This document shows positions 16,942 to 25,844 of a stretch of DNA of 64,000 nucleotides, piece after piece. The notes beneath the pieces are model-generated. The model had not been told where the DNA came from, searched no databases, and was given only the letters and a program-made list of their open reading frames with translations. The first letter of the stretch is position 1. The number at the start of each line of letters is the position of its first letter. Made by a program: the position numbers and the translations under genes. Origin of the DNA: Acidobacteriota bacterium (GTDB taxonomy: Bacteria > Acidobacteriota > Vicinamibacteria > Marinacidobacterales > SMYC01); assembly GCA_004356105.1 (NCBI GenBank), contig SMYC01000180.1:1-64000 (forward strand). The letters run 5' to 3'.

Positions 16942-17637
16942 TTGACCGCCCTCGTTCGAGCCGTCGACGTCCACCGTATCTACCCTCGCGCGGGGATCGA
17001 GCTTTCCGCTCTCGGCGGCGTGAGCCTCGATATCGAGCGCGGGAGCTTCGTGGCGATCGTCGGCCGCTCCGGATCGGGGAAATCCACGCTCATGAACTTG
17101 CTCGGCGTCCTCGACCAGCCGACCCGTGGCCAAATCCTTCTCGAGGGGACAGACACGGGCAAGCTCGATGACAAAGCGGCCAGCCGCCTTCGGAGCCGCC
17201 TCATCGGGTTCTTGTTCCAGTCGTTCAACCTCATTCCGCAGATGACAGTGCTCGAGAACGTGGAGACGGCGCTTCTTTATAGCGGCCGCCCCGAGAAGGA
17301 ATGGCGCGCGCGCTCGGAACCCCTGCTCGATCGCCTCGGAATTCTCGAGCGTAGCTCGCACCGTCCCTCTGAGCTCTCGGGAGGTGAAGCCCAGCGCGCC
17401 GCGCTCGCGCGCGCTCTGGTGAACGACCCCGAGCTTCTTCTCGCCGACGAGCCTACGGGGAATCTCGATTCCCGAACCGGCGAGGAGGTTTTGGCACTTC
17501 TCGAAGGCCTCGTCGCCGAAGGGCGCACCCTCGTGCTCGTGACCCATGACCCAAGCATTGCCGCGCGCGCGGACCGCGTCATCGAGCTCTCCGACGGGCG
17601 GCTCGTGCGCGACAGTGAATCGGATGGCGTGGCGTGA
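16942..17637 (+). CDS. MacB/LolD-type ABC transporter ATP-binding protein
   Basis: A 231-residue ABC ATPase with Walker A GRSGSGKST, Q-loop FLFQSFNL, signature LSGGEAQR, Walker B LLLADEPTGNLDS and the switch His in LVTHD. The DEPTGNLDS form and the length place it with the MacB/LolD/FtsE subfamily. The first start is a TTG at 16942, 14 bp after the adaptor gene. Its end overlaps the permease GTG by 4 bp. It powers the mechanotransmission exporter formed with the neighbouring permease. Confidence 0.93.
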   Translation: MTALVRAVDVHRIYPRAGIELSALGGVSLDIERGSFVAIVGRSGSGKSTLMNLLGVLDQPTRGQILLEGTDTGKLDDKAASRLRSRLIGFLFQSFNLIPQMTVLENVETALLYSGRPEKEWRARSEPLLDRLGILERSSHRPSELSGGEAQRAALARALVNDPELLLADEPTGNLDSRTGEEVLALLEGLVAEGRTLVLVTHDPSIAARADRVIELSDGRLVRDSESDGVA

Positions 17638-18848
17638 AGCCTCGCGCGTTGACGCGGCTCGCGTGGCGAGGACTGGTGCAGCACAAATTGCGGTCGACGC
17701 TCTCGGCGCTCGGTATCGTCTTTGGCGTGGGGGCCGTCATCGCGATGTTGTCGGTCGGCGAAGGTGCGCGTCGCGAGATCCTAGCCGAGGTCGGAAGGCT
17801 CGGCGTAACGAGGGTGTCGGTGCGTGCCGGAAAGCTGTCCGAAGAGACGGCGCACGATGCTAGAGCGCGTCAATCGCCTGGGCTGACGATCGCGGATGCG
17901 CGAGCCATCGCCGAGGTCTGTCCCACCGTCGTTAGCCTCGCGCCGCTACGCGAGCTCTCGGAGCAAATCGTGCACGAAGGGCGCCGGAGCGAGGCTACGG
18001 TTGTGGCGACGACGCCGTCCTATTTCGGCACCGAGGAGCTCGTGCTGCGCGAGGGTCGCTTTCTCGCGGATACGGATCTGCGTCAAGCGAACCGCGTCAT
18101 CGTGCTGGGTCACGACCTTGCGGCCTCGCTATTTCCCTACGAGGACGCCGTCGGATCGCGCGTGCGTATCGAGTTGGATTGGTATATGGTCGTGGGGGCG
18201 CTCGAGGCGCGGGAGCGCTCACGCCGGGGCTCGCGCCTCGCAGGACGGAATGTGAATCGGGTTGCCTTTATCCCGCTTTCCGTCATACCTGAGCCCAGCG
18301 GACGGGTGGACGAAATCGCCATCCGTATCGACGAAGCGGATGCGGTGCGTGATTCGGCGAGACTCATCGAGTCGGTGGTGTCGCGCCGTCATCGGGGCGC
18401 TCGGGATTTCGAGCTCGTCGTGCCGCAAGAGCTCCTCGCCAGCTACGAACGCGCGCGTTTCCAATTCAATGTCATCGTGGGCGCGGTGGCTGCGATCTCG
18501 CTCGTGGTCGGCGGCATCGGCATCATGAACATCATGCTCGCCAACGTTACCGAGCGCATAAGGGAGGTCGGCGTGCGCCGCTCGCTCGGGGCGAGCCGCG
18601 ACGACATCGTGCAGCAATTCTTGATGGAGGCCCTATTGCTCACCGGTAGCGGTGGCCTAGCTGGGATCGTTGTCGGTGCGGTCGCCGCCTACGCTGTCTC
18701 GATCTACGCCGACTGGCCGACAGCCCTCAGCTTCCGCGCCGTCCTGGCCGCCATGCTGCTCGCGGTCGTGACGGGCTTGGGCTTCGGAATCTACCCAGCC
18801 CTGAGAGCCGCCCAGCAAAACCCCGTCGAAGCCCTCCGCCACGAATGA
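17634..18848 (+). CDS. MacB-like ABC transporter permease
   Basis: A 404-residue permease with the MacB fold: one N-terminal membrane helix (STLSALGIVFGVGAVIAML), a large periplasmic domain (about 50-265), then three helices from FNVIVGAVAAISLVVGGIGIMN onward. The block GIMNIMLANVTERIREVGVRRSLGA is the FtsX/MacB signature, and the C terminus ends PALRAAQQNPVEALRHE as in the family. GTG start overlapping the ATPase gene. It closes the TolC-adaptor-ATPase-permease operon, an ATP-driven exporter of the MacAB-TolC class. Confidence 0.93.
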   Translation: MKPRALTRLAWRGLVQHKLRSTLSALGIVFGVGAVIAMLSVGEGARREILAEVGRLGVTRVSVRAGKLSEETAHDARARQSPGLTIADARAIAEVCPTVVSLAPLRELSEQIVHEGRRSEATVVATTPSYFGTEELVLREGRFLADTDLRQANRVIVLGHDLAASLFPYEDAVGSRVRIELDWYMVVGALEARERSRRGSRLAGRNVNRVAFIPLSVIPEPSGRVDEIAIRIDEADAVRDSARLIESVVSRRHRGARDFELVVPQELLASYERARFQFNVIVGAVAAISLVVGGIGIMNIMLANVTERIREVGVRRSLGASRDDIVQQFLMEALLLTGSGGLAGIVVGAVAAYAVSIYADWPTALSFRAVLAAMLLAVVTGLGFGIYPALRAAQQNPVEALRHE

Positions 18849-18910
18849 CCCCAGCCACTTTCATCTCTGCTCGAAAGACAACGCGAAGTCGCTAAGGCAT
18901 GAGACAAGGA

Positions 18911-19105
18911 GATCAATATTGAGAAAAGCGTCACGCAAAGGCGCAAAGACGCAAAGGAAAAAAAGAGAAAGAGGATGAAAGGAGCCGCGTTTCCACCCTT
19001 TTTTTGGGCTCTAACCCGTCAGGACCAAGGATTTAGCACGTTCTGAAGCGAGTTTTTTCTTATCCCCGCATCCGCTCCTATGTCTCCGTGCCTCGGTGGC
19101 CATTT
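18911..19105. repeat. CGCAAAG-family repeat followed by degenerate repeat ends
   Basis: ATCAATATTGAGAAAAGCG then CACGCAAAGGCGCAAAGACG at 18912-18960 copies the left arm of the full element at 36991. The expected inverted right arm is missing. Instead the gap holds CACGTTCTGAAGCG (about 19037), which is inverted relative to CTTCAGAACGTG near 42776, and a CTCCGTGCCTCGGTGGCC end like that of the element at 25438. It appears to be a mosaic of two repeat families in the 271-bp gap after the exporter operon. Confidence 0.65.
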
Positions 19106-19119
19106 TCCTATCGCGGTTG

Positions 19120-19467
19120 CTAGGTACCGGTGGTCCAGCTGGCGAGGGCTTTTGCTTCGTCGTCGAAGACTTCGAAGATGGGTAAGAGCTTCGTAATCGT
19201 GAGGGTGTTGTGGACGCGCTCGTTGGGGTTTAGAAGCTTTAGCTTGCCGCCGAAGCGTTCGACCGTGCGGTGGCCGGAGACGAGCTCGCCCATCCCGGCG
19301 CTGTCCATGAAGGTGAGCTCGGTGAAGTCGACGAGGATTTGATTGCGACCGCCGGCTAGTAGCGTGTCGATGGCTTCTTGAAATTGCTCGTGACCACCAC
19401 CTCCGGTCAGCTGTCCTCCAAGGACGAGAATGCTGATCCCGTCTTTCTCCCGCAGATCTAATTTCAT
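19120..19467 (-). CDS. STAS-domain anti-sigma factor antagonist
   Basis: A 115-residue single STAS domain of the SpoIIAA/RsbV type, which binds an anti-sigma kinase and is controlled by phosphorylation of a conserved Ser. The site is in LTFMDSAGMGELV (about residue 56), with the usual strand ILVDFTEL before it. The start MKLDLREKDGI is 19 bp downstream of the PpiD-like gene on the same strand. A candidate partner kinase of the RsbW type is encoded 17 kb away at 36518. Pairing of the two is inference. Confidence 0.88.
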   Translation of the reverse strand: MKLDLREKDGISILVLGGQLTGGGGHEQFQEAIDTLLAGGRNQILVDFTELTFMDSAGMGELVSGHRTVERFGGKLKLLNPNERVHNTLTITKLLPIFEVFDDEAKALASWTTGT

Positions 19468-19486
19468 GAACTTTCCCTGTACGGGC

Positions 19487-21391
19487 TCAACCCGTGATCA
19501 CCCGGATCGCTTGCCAGTCGATCTCGACGCTATATCTCGATTGCAATTTGGCGACGAACGCGCTCCATACCCGGGCCCGCAGCTCGCTCAAGATTTGCTC
19601 TTCGAAGCCGGCTTTCTGCTCCTCGAACTCGGCAGGCACGAAGCCTGATTTCTCGATGATGCGCATGATGACGTAACCGTTTTGAGCTTCGAGAGGCGCC
19701 GAGACCTCTCCCGGCGCAAGCTCGAAAGCTTGCCTCTGGGCGGCGACGGAGCGCCCTGCCCCGGGTAGCTCGGTGCCTCTAAAAAAGTTCTCGCTCGTTT
19801 GGAGCTCGACATCCGCCGTCGCCCCCGATAGCAGCGCTTCGCGTATCTCGTGGGCGCGCGCGATCGCGAGATCCATCGCGTGGCTGCTCCGCAGTTTCTC
19901 CGCCGCTTCGACGCGAACCTCGTCGAAATCAGCGGTGCCGGCCGCCCGCTCTTCGAGGATCTGCAAGAAAGCGTAGCCGCGGCTGAAACCCAGTGGGATG
20001 GCTGGTGTGATATCTCCAATTTCCGTCTCGAAAGCGAGGTTGGCCGCTGCCTGCGAAGCCGACAGCTGCGGGATTCTGTCGGCTCTGCCAAAAAACGCCG
20101 TGTCTTGCGGCACGAGGAGTTCGTACTCGGCTGTCAGGACGTCGATGGATCCGCTCGCTTGCAATTTCTCGGCGGCGCTCTCGACGGCATCGTCGACCCG
20201 GGCGGAAGCTTTCTCTTGCGTCAGCGTCCCGCGAATCTGCTCGCGCAACCCTTCGAGGGGCTGCGTCAAGGCCTCCTGCTTGTTCGTGACCTTGATGATG
20301 TGGAAGCCGTATTGTGTCTCGACGAGATCGCTGATCGCGCCAACTGGGAGCGTGAACGCAGCCTGGTCGAACTCCGGGACCATTTGTCCCCTGCCGAAAA
20401 AGCCGAGGTCGCCGCCGTTTGCCGAGGTTGTGTCCTCGGAGTGCTCGGTCGCGAGCTCTGCGAAATCGGCGCCGCCCTTGGCCTGCGCGAGCACGGATTC
20501 GGCTTTTGCGCGGATCTCGGCTTCGTCTACTTCCGGGCTTGTTTTGAACAGAATGTGGCTTGCTTGGACTTGTTCGGGGGACGAGAAACGTGTGAGGTTT
20601 TCGTTGTAGTAACGCGTGATCTCCCGGTCGGTCACCGTGACGGCACTCATGAAGAGCTGAGGGGTGAGGGCGATGAACCGGGCTTTGCGCTGTACCGGCC
20701 GACTGAACTCGTTCGGGCTTGCATCGTAAAAGGCGCGGACCTCGTCGTCGCGCGGCTCGTAATCCGCGCCGAAGTCGGACTTGCTCACGACCGTATATTC
20801 CATGTGAATCTTTTCGTTGCGCCGGCGATACTCTTCTTCGACGTCGGCATCGCTAACGACGACGCCGTCTTTGACGAGGTCCTCGAGCTTCGCTCGCAAC
20901 AGGCCCTCGCGAACTTGTTGCTCATAATCGGCCGGCGTCACACCTGCGCCGCTGAGCTCGTTCAGATAAGCGTCGCGCCCGATGAATTGACCGTTTTGCT
21001 GAAGGCTCGGATCGTTCTGAATGCTGTTGCTGACCTCGCCGTCGCTGACACTCATCCCCAGGCGCCTCGCCTCGAGAGTGAGAGCTTTTTCTTGCACCAA
21101 CTGCTGGACAATGTAATTGTCGAGACCGAGCTGTCGGAGCAAGTCCGGGTTGTACTGGGCGCCCATTTGCTGCCGGTATACCGATTCCTGCACGCGAAAG
21201 CCTTGGATGAACGCCTGGGACGAAATCGGGTCGCCATCCACCCACGCGACGTCGCCGGTCGTTCCCGCGGCGCTCGATGGTTGCATGAAATCCGGGATGT
21301 AGAGCGCGACGAAGGCGACGATCACCAGCATGAGGAGGAATGCTCCCATGAACCAGCCCACGCTTTTCCTGTTGCGAAAGTACTTCAGCAT
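19487..21391 (-). CDS. PpiD-like membrane-anchored peptidyl-prolyl isomerase/foldase
   Basis: A 634-residue SurA/PpiD-type protein. One N-terminal helix (WFMGAFLLMLVIVAFVALYI) anchors it in the inner membrane. A SurA-N-like chaperone region follows (LTLEARRLGMSVSDGEV). A parvulin PpiC domain (about 270-370) shows ASHILFKT, GADFAELATEHSED, GGDLGFFGRGQMVPEF and YGFHIIKV. A second, degenerate parvulin-like segment and a long C-terminal helical part complete it. It should help fold exported proteins in the periplasm. It precedes the STAS gene and is divergent from the FecR-type gene. Confidence 0.9.
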   Translation of the reverse strand: MLKYFRNRKSVGWFMGAFLLMLVIVAFVALYIPDFMQPSSAAGTTGDVAWVDGDPISSQAFIQGFRVQESVYRQQMGAQYNPDLLRQLGLDNYIVQQLVQEKALTLEARRLGMSVSDGEVSNSIQNDPSLQQNGQFIGRDAYLNELSGAGVTPADYEQQVREGLLRAKLEDLVKDGVVVSDADVEEEYRRRNEKIHMEYTVVSKSDFGADYEPRDDEVRAFYDASPNEFSRPVQRKARFIALTPQLFMSAVTVTDREITRYYNENLTRFSSPEQVQASHILFKTSPEVDEAEIRAKAESVLAQAKGGADFAELATEHSEDTTSANGGDLGFFGRGQMVPEFDQAAFTLPVGAISDLVETQYGFHIIKVTNKQEALTQPLEGLREQIRGTLTQEKASARVDDAVESAAEKLQASGSIDVLTAEYELLVPQDTAFFGRADRIPQLSASQAAANLAFETEIGDITPAIPLGFSRGYAFLQILEERAAGTADFDEVRVEAAEKLRSSHAMDLAIARAHEIREALLSGATADVELQTSENFFRGTELPGAGRSVAAQRQAFELAPGEVSAPLEAQNGYVIMRIIEKSGFVPAEFEEQKAGFEEQILSELRARVWSAFVAKLQSRYSVEIDWQAIRVITG

Positions 21392-21504
21392 TCGATGAAC
21401 CTCGATCGGATCATGCTATCGAAACCCTTTGGCGCAATCAAGCCGGCGCGTTGCATAAGGTGTGCCCGATGTGTTAAACTGCTTTAGAATCAGCGGTGTA
21501 GGCA

Positions 21505-22758
21505 ATGGCAAAGCACAACCCGTATCAAACGAACACGGGTATCCACATCGAGTGGTTTACCGTGAAGCGTAGCACGATCTACGCTTTGGCCTTTTCCGCT
21601 ATCGGCCTGTTCGGCGCCGGCATTTACGGTTATTTCGAAGTCTTTGGCGACCCCGAGCCCGATGTCGAACAAGTGAGTGAGACCGACCATACGGCGCGTT
21701 TCCTCGACCTCGACGGTACCGTGAAAGTGCGCCATTCGGGAACTTACGAGTGGGTCAATGCGACGTTGGCTATGGGCCTGAACCGCGAAGACACGATCCG
21801 TACGCTCGGAGGGTCGACAGCGCAGGTGCGCCTTTTTGACGGTACGGAATATCTGCTCAAACCGGATTCCATTCTCGTGATCGAAGAAGCCTACGAGGAT
21901 CCAGAAACGAAGGCCACCAACGTTGCCGTCAAGTTGGAATCTGGACAGATCAGCCTCAACACGCCGAGACGCAACGTCCCGGGCTCGCGCTCGGATGTGG
22001 TGACGCCGGGCGCGGAGGCAAGCTTCGACGAGAACACTACGGCGGATGTAAGCTTTGACACGTCGACCCGTATGACGGGGTTTACCATCTTACGCGGCGG
22101 TTCGGCCGTGCGCTCGGGGAACAATCAGGTGCGCCTCAGTGCGTCTCAAGCCGTGGAGGTCGACGCCAATAGCCGCTTTACGGATATCATCGAGCTTCCG
22201 GGCGTGCCTCTTCTGATACAACCCGCAAACCTCGAGATCCTTGCGGTGAGCAAGACGACGGAGTTCAAATGGAACCCGGTCGAGGGAGTCCGAAAGTACA
22301 ATGTCGTGCTCGGCCGTTCGCCAAATTTTCTCGATCCTATCCTCGAAAGCAACATCTCTGGCGAGTCCATATTCCATGCACGATTGGAGCCCGGGACTTA
22401 TTTTTGGCAAGTTACGGCGATCGATGGCGACGGCCGCCGCGGCGCGCCGAGCTCGCTAGCCAAGTTCACGGTGCGCAAAGTTGTTAATCGCACCGCCTCG
22501 CTCGCCTTGACGGTGTTCAAGCCTTCGGTCTCGTTGGACGGTTTGGTCACGGTTCAAGGCCGTACCGACGTCAATTCTGTCGTGACCGTTGACTATGGTA
22601 TGGGCGACGACCGCGTACAAGTCAAGAGCGACGGGACTTTCATTTACCGATTCTTGGTGACGAGCGCTGGCAGGCACCGCGTGGTCGTCAAAGCGCGCGC
22701 CCGAGACGGAGGGGGCGTTGCCGAAAAGACCGTCTACGCGGACACAGGAACCGATTAA
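21505..22758 (+). CDS. FecR-domain membrane protein with C-terminal Ig-like repeats
   Basis: A 417-residue protein with one N-terminal membrane helix (STIYALAFSAIGLFGAGIYGYF) and a FecR-type domain (about 80-210: ALNREDTIRT-like start, AQVRLFDGTEYLLKPDS, then GQISLNTPR and TPGAEASF). Two beta-sandwich segments follow (FKWNPVEGVRKYNVVLG ... YFWQVTAIDGDG, about 250-320; then a last domain from 335). Stand-alone FecR proteins of this form are usually periplasmic structural or sensing proteins rather than sigma regulators; no ECF sigma factor is adjacent. The gene ends 48 bp before the diguanylate cyclase on the same strand. Confidence 0.8.
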   Translation: MAKHNPYQTNTGIHIEWFTVKRSTIYALAFSAIGLFGAGIYGYFEVFGDPEPDVEQVSETDHTARFLDLDGTVKVRHSGTYEWVNATLAMGLNREDTIRTLGGSTAQVRLFDGTEYLLKPDSILVIEEAYEDPETKATNVAVKLESGQISLNTPRRNVPGSRSDVVTPGAEASFDENTTADVSFDTSTRMTGFTILRGGSAVRSGNNQVRLSASQAVEVDANSRFTDIIELPGVPLLIQPANLEILAVSKTTEFKWNPVEGVRKYNVVLGRSPNFLDPILESNISGESIFHARLEPGTYFWQVTAIDGDGRRGAPSSLAKFTVRKVVNRTASLALTVFKPSVSLDGLVTVQGRTDVNSVVTVDYGMGDDRVQVKSDGTFIYRFLVTSAGRHRVVVKARARDGGGVAEKTVYADTGTD

Positions 22759-22806
22759 CGGTGAGGATGTCTTGCCGGCTGGGCCGGCTGGGCTCGGACT
22801 GAAATC

Positions 22807-24333
22807 GTGGTGAGACGCGACACACCGAGCCGCTCCAAAAGTAGCCCCGTCAAGACCGTATCTCACCCGTCGCAAGGCAACGTGCCACCAGCCACTCGCA
22901 AGAAAACGACGAAGCGGCGCACGAAGAGCACTCGTGCCACGAAGACGCCACCTCTTCGATTGGCTCTATTCAGCCACTCGCCCAAGCTTCAGCGCGCGCT
23001 TTCGTCGATCGTTCGTGCCGGGCTCACGCAATTCGACCCGACGCGCTTTAGGAAAGAGGACTGGGTCGCGGCGCCTTATGACGCGATCATCGTCGAGCAG
23101 GGAAAAGCCGCCGAGAATGGCCTCGTTCGATGGCTTCGAAAGCAAAACCCCGGCATTCCGCTCATCGCTTATGGGGCTAACGCGGTGCCCGCTGCGCGAT
23201 CGATCTACGCGCTGCATCTGAACTGCGTGCCGCAACGTGCTGTGTTGAGCTCCATCATCCGCGACGCGCAGCGCCATCACGAGGCCGGCCGTAAAGCGAC
23301 GGAGCTCTCGCGGAGGCTGCACGAGACGTCGCGCAAGCTCCAAGTGCTCGGTGACATTGTGTCGACCGCCAACTCCGTGCTCGAGCCGCGCCACGTGCTG
23401 AACGCCATCATGTCGCAAATTCAGGAGCTCATCCCCTCGGAGGCCTGGTCGATCCTGCTCGTCGACGAGGAAACGGGCGATCTCACGTTCGAGATGGCGC
23501 TTGGAGAAAAAGGCCCGGACCTGACGACGACCCGCATCAAGATGGGAGAAGGTGTTGCGGGTTGGGTTGCTCAAACAGGCGAGCCGACCATCGTGAACGA
23601 CGTTCGACGGGACCGTCGGTTCCAGCATCGCTTCGATGAGCTCACCAGCTTTCAAACGCGGGCGATTCTCTGCGCGCCGCTGACGTCACGTGGACGGACG
23701 ATTGGGGTTGTCGAGATCATAAACCGCGCTCAGGGAGGGCGGTTCACTCGCAAGGATATGACCTTGCTTCTCACGATGGTCGGGCCGGCCGCGATCGCGC
23801 TCGAGAACGCCATCTTGTTCCAAAAGACGCAGCGTTTGGCGGTGACCGATGACCTCACGAAGCTGTACAATTCCCGCTATCTGAACAGTTTTCTCGAGGA
23901 GTCCATCGCGCGGGCCGAGAAGGAGAATGGGCGTCTAGCGGTCGTGTTTCTCGATTTGGATGGGTTCAAATCGATCAACGATCAACATGGTCATCTCTGC
24001 GGCAGTCGTAGCTTGTTCGAGGTCGGGACGCTCATCCGGCGGGCCGTGCGCGAGGAGGACGTTGTCAGCCGATACGGCGGGGATGAGTTCGTGGTGGTAC
24101 TGCCCGAGACCGATGGTGACGGAGCTCTAGCGGTGGCGGAGCGCATTCGCGAGTCCCTGAACGCCCACCTGTTTCTCGAGGATTTCGGGCTCGAGGAGCG
24201 GCTTTCCGCGAGCTTCGGCGTAAGTCTCTACCCGGAACATGGGCGTAGCCCTCAATATCTTATGCAAAAGGCGGACCAAGCAATGTATAGTGTTAAGGAA
24301 CAAGGCAAAGATGCAGTTTGTCTCGCCAGTTGA
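22807..24333 (+). CDS. GAF-GGDEF diguanylate cyclase
   Basis: A 508-residue soluble regulator. After a basic, low-complexity tail (1-50) there is a receiver-like fold without a clear phospho-Asp (LRLALFSHSPKLQRAL ... PLIAYGAN, about 52-125). A GAF domain (about 185-335: EAWSILLVDEETGDL, GEGVAGWVAQTGEP, RAILCAPL) and a GGDEF domain (about 345-505) follow. The active motif YGGDEF is intact, as is the substrate-site block DLTKLYNSRYL. A product-inhibition I-site RxxD (REED) lies five residues before GGDEF, so it should make c-di-GMP and be feedback-inhibited. The start is GTG. It lies 60 bp upstream of mreB. Confidence 0.9.
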   Translation: MVRRDTPSRSKSSPVKTVSHPSQGNVPPATRKKTTKRRTKSTRATKTPPLRLALFSHSPKLQRALSSIVRAGLTQFDPTRFRKEDWVAAPYDAIIVEQGKAAENGLVRWLRKQNPGIPLIAYGANAVPAARSIYALHLNCVPQRAVLSSIIRDAQRHHEAGRKATELSRRLHETSRKLQVLGDIVSTANSVLEPRHVLNAIMSQIQELIPSEAWSILLVDEETGDLTFEMALGEKGPDLTTTRIKMGEGVAGWVAQTGEPTIVNDVRRDRRFQHRFDELTSFQTRAILCAPLTSRGRTIGVVEIINRAQGGRFTRKDMTLLLTMVGPAAIALENAILFQKTQRLAVTDDLTKLYNSRYLNSFLEESIARAEKENGRLAVVFLDLDGFKSINDQHGHLCGSRSLFEVGTLIRRAVREEDVVSRYGGDEFVVVLPETDGDGALAVAERIRESLNAHLFLEDFGLEERLSASFGVSLYPEHGRSPQYLMQKADQAMYSVKEQGKDAVCLAS

Positions 24334-24393
24334 ATTCCCTCTAGACAGTCAGAAATTTTGATTTTCAGCGGTACAGATTCGAGTGGGAGTCGG

Positions 24394-25419
24394 ATGAATA
24401 TTCGCTCTATTTTTGGTTTCATGTCCAATGAGCTCGCCATCGATCTAGGGACCGCGAACACGCTGGTCTACGCGAAAAATAGAGGTATCGTTGTTTCCGA
24501 GCCTTCCATCGTTGCCATCAATGACGTGACGACGAAAGTCGAGGCGGTCGGCAAAGAGGCCAAGGAGATGTTGGGGCGCACGCCCGGCCACATCACCGCC
24601 ATCCGGCCCATGAAGGACGGGGTCATCGCGGATTTCGAGATAACCGAGAAAATGCTCGCTTATTTCATCCAGAAAGCTAATAACCGCAGGGTATGGATCG
24701 CGCCCCGTATCATCATCGGCATCCCGTCCGAGATCACGCAAGTCGAAAAGCGGGCCGTCAGGGACAGCGCGCTTCGTGCCAAAGCGAGCGAGGTCTTTCT
24801 CGTGGATCAAGCGATGGCGGCTGCCATCGGCGCCGGTCTTCCCATCACGGAGCCCTCGGGGAATATGGTCGTCGATATCGGCGGCGGCACGACGGACGTC
24901 GCGGTCATCTCTATGGCGGGAATCGTCTATTCGAGCTCTGTCCGCGTCGCGGGCAACGAGATGGACGAGGCCATCATCAAGTACCTCCGCAAGAAATATA
25001 ACCTGCTCATTGGAGAGCGCACCGCGGAACAAGTCAAGATGGAGATCGGCTCCGCTTACCCGCTCGACAAACCCGTGACCATGGAAATCAAGGGGCGCAA
25101 CCTGATCGAGGGCATTCCCAAGACGCTGGTCGTCTCCGACGAGGAGATCCGCGAGGCGCTCGAAGAGACCGTGAGTATCCTCATCAGTGCCGTGCGTGTC
25201 GCGCTGGAGCGGACCCCGCCCGAGCTCTCGGCGGACATCGTGGATCGCGGCATCGTCCTAACGGGCGGTGGCGCTCTTCTCAAGAACCTGGATAAACGTC
25301 TTCGCGAAGAGACGGGCCTTCCTGTCTCGATGGGAGAGGACCCTCTTTCCTCGGTAGTCCTGGGCACGGGCCGTATGCTCGAAGACGTCGACCTACTCAG
25401 GAAAGTCTGTCTCGACTAA
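24394..25419 (+). CDS. mreB: Rod shape-determining protein MreB
   Basis: A 341-residue bacterial actin that directs lateral wall synthesis. Nucleotide-binding blocks are present: IDLGTANTLVY, MVVDIGGGTTDVAVI, and IVLTGGGALL near the C terminus. The N-terminal MNIRSIFGFMSNELAIDLG is typical, and a purine-rich GAGTGGGAGTCGG precedes the ATG at 24394. A TTG 12 codons upstream is less likely. It leads the shape operon but is separated from mreC by a 425-bp gap holding a repeat element. Confidence 0.97.
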   Translation: MNIRSIFGFMSNELAIDLGTANTLVYAKNRGIVVSEPSIVAINDVTTKVEAVGKEAKEMLGRTPGHITAIRPMKDGVIADFEITEKMLAYFIQKANNRRVWIAPRIIIGIPSEITQVEKRAVRDSALRAKASEVFLVDQAMAAAIGAGLPITEPSGNMVVDIGGGTTDVAVISMAGIVYSSSVRVAGNEMDEAIIKYLRKKYNLLIGERTAEQVKMEIGSAYPLDKPVTMEIKGRNLIEGIPKTLVVSDEEIREALEETVSILISAVRVALERTPPELSADIVDRGIVLTGGGALLKNLDKRLREETGLPVSMGEDPLSSVVLGTGRMLEDVDLLRKVCLD

Positions 25420-25437
25420 CACTCCCGCGCATTAAGA

Positions 25438-25819
25438 ATGGACACAGAGACACAGAGACACAGCGCGGCGGAACCGCAACCAAATCTCCGCCGCGAGCGG
25501 TCAGCATTCAGCATTCAGCGGTCAGCTCGTGGCGCTCGGCGCTTCGCGCCTCGGTCCCATTCTCAGTGTGGATCCGGCGCAGCTGGTCAAATTCTTGCAG
25601 GAAATAGAAGCTTTTTCGGATTAGTAGTACAGCGACACAGAGTTTCGAAAACACTTACCGTTTCCGCTGGGCGCAACGAGATGTTCCAGATAGCTCATGA
25701 CGTCATCGTCCGCCGGGATGACGCTGCTAGCAGCGTCGAACACAGAGGCAACCATAGAACCCGCCGAGTGCTCTTCGCTCGCTCTTGCTTTCTCTGTGTC
25801 TCTGTGCCCCTGTGGCCAT
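25438..25819. repeat. Long inverted-repeat element (ACACAGAG family)
   Basis: The left end ATGGACACAGAGACACAGAG and the right end CTCTGTGCCCCTGTGGCCAT are inverted copies, about 380 bp apart. Inside the left end, the segment CGCGGCGGAACCGCAACC and TCTCCGCCGCG recurs at 41980-42030. The centre also carries AGCATTCAGCATTCAGC, a third repeat type seen at 30112 and 48996. No open frame inside looks like a transposase, so it resembles a miniature, non-autonomous element. It occupies nearly all of the mreB-mreC gap. Confidence 0.75.
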
Positions 25820-25844
25820 CCCCTTTGGCTGTGGCTAATCGTTC

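Noticed and set aside
19850-21487. 545-codon plus-strand frame opposite the PpiD-like gene
   Set aside because: The minus-strand PpiC domain and membrane anchor are clear; the plus-strand product has no recognisable motif.
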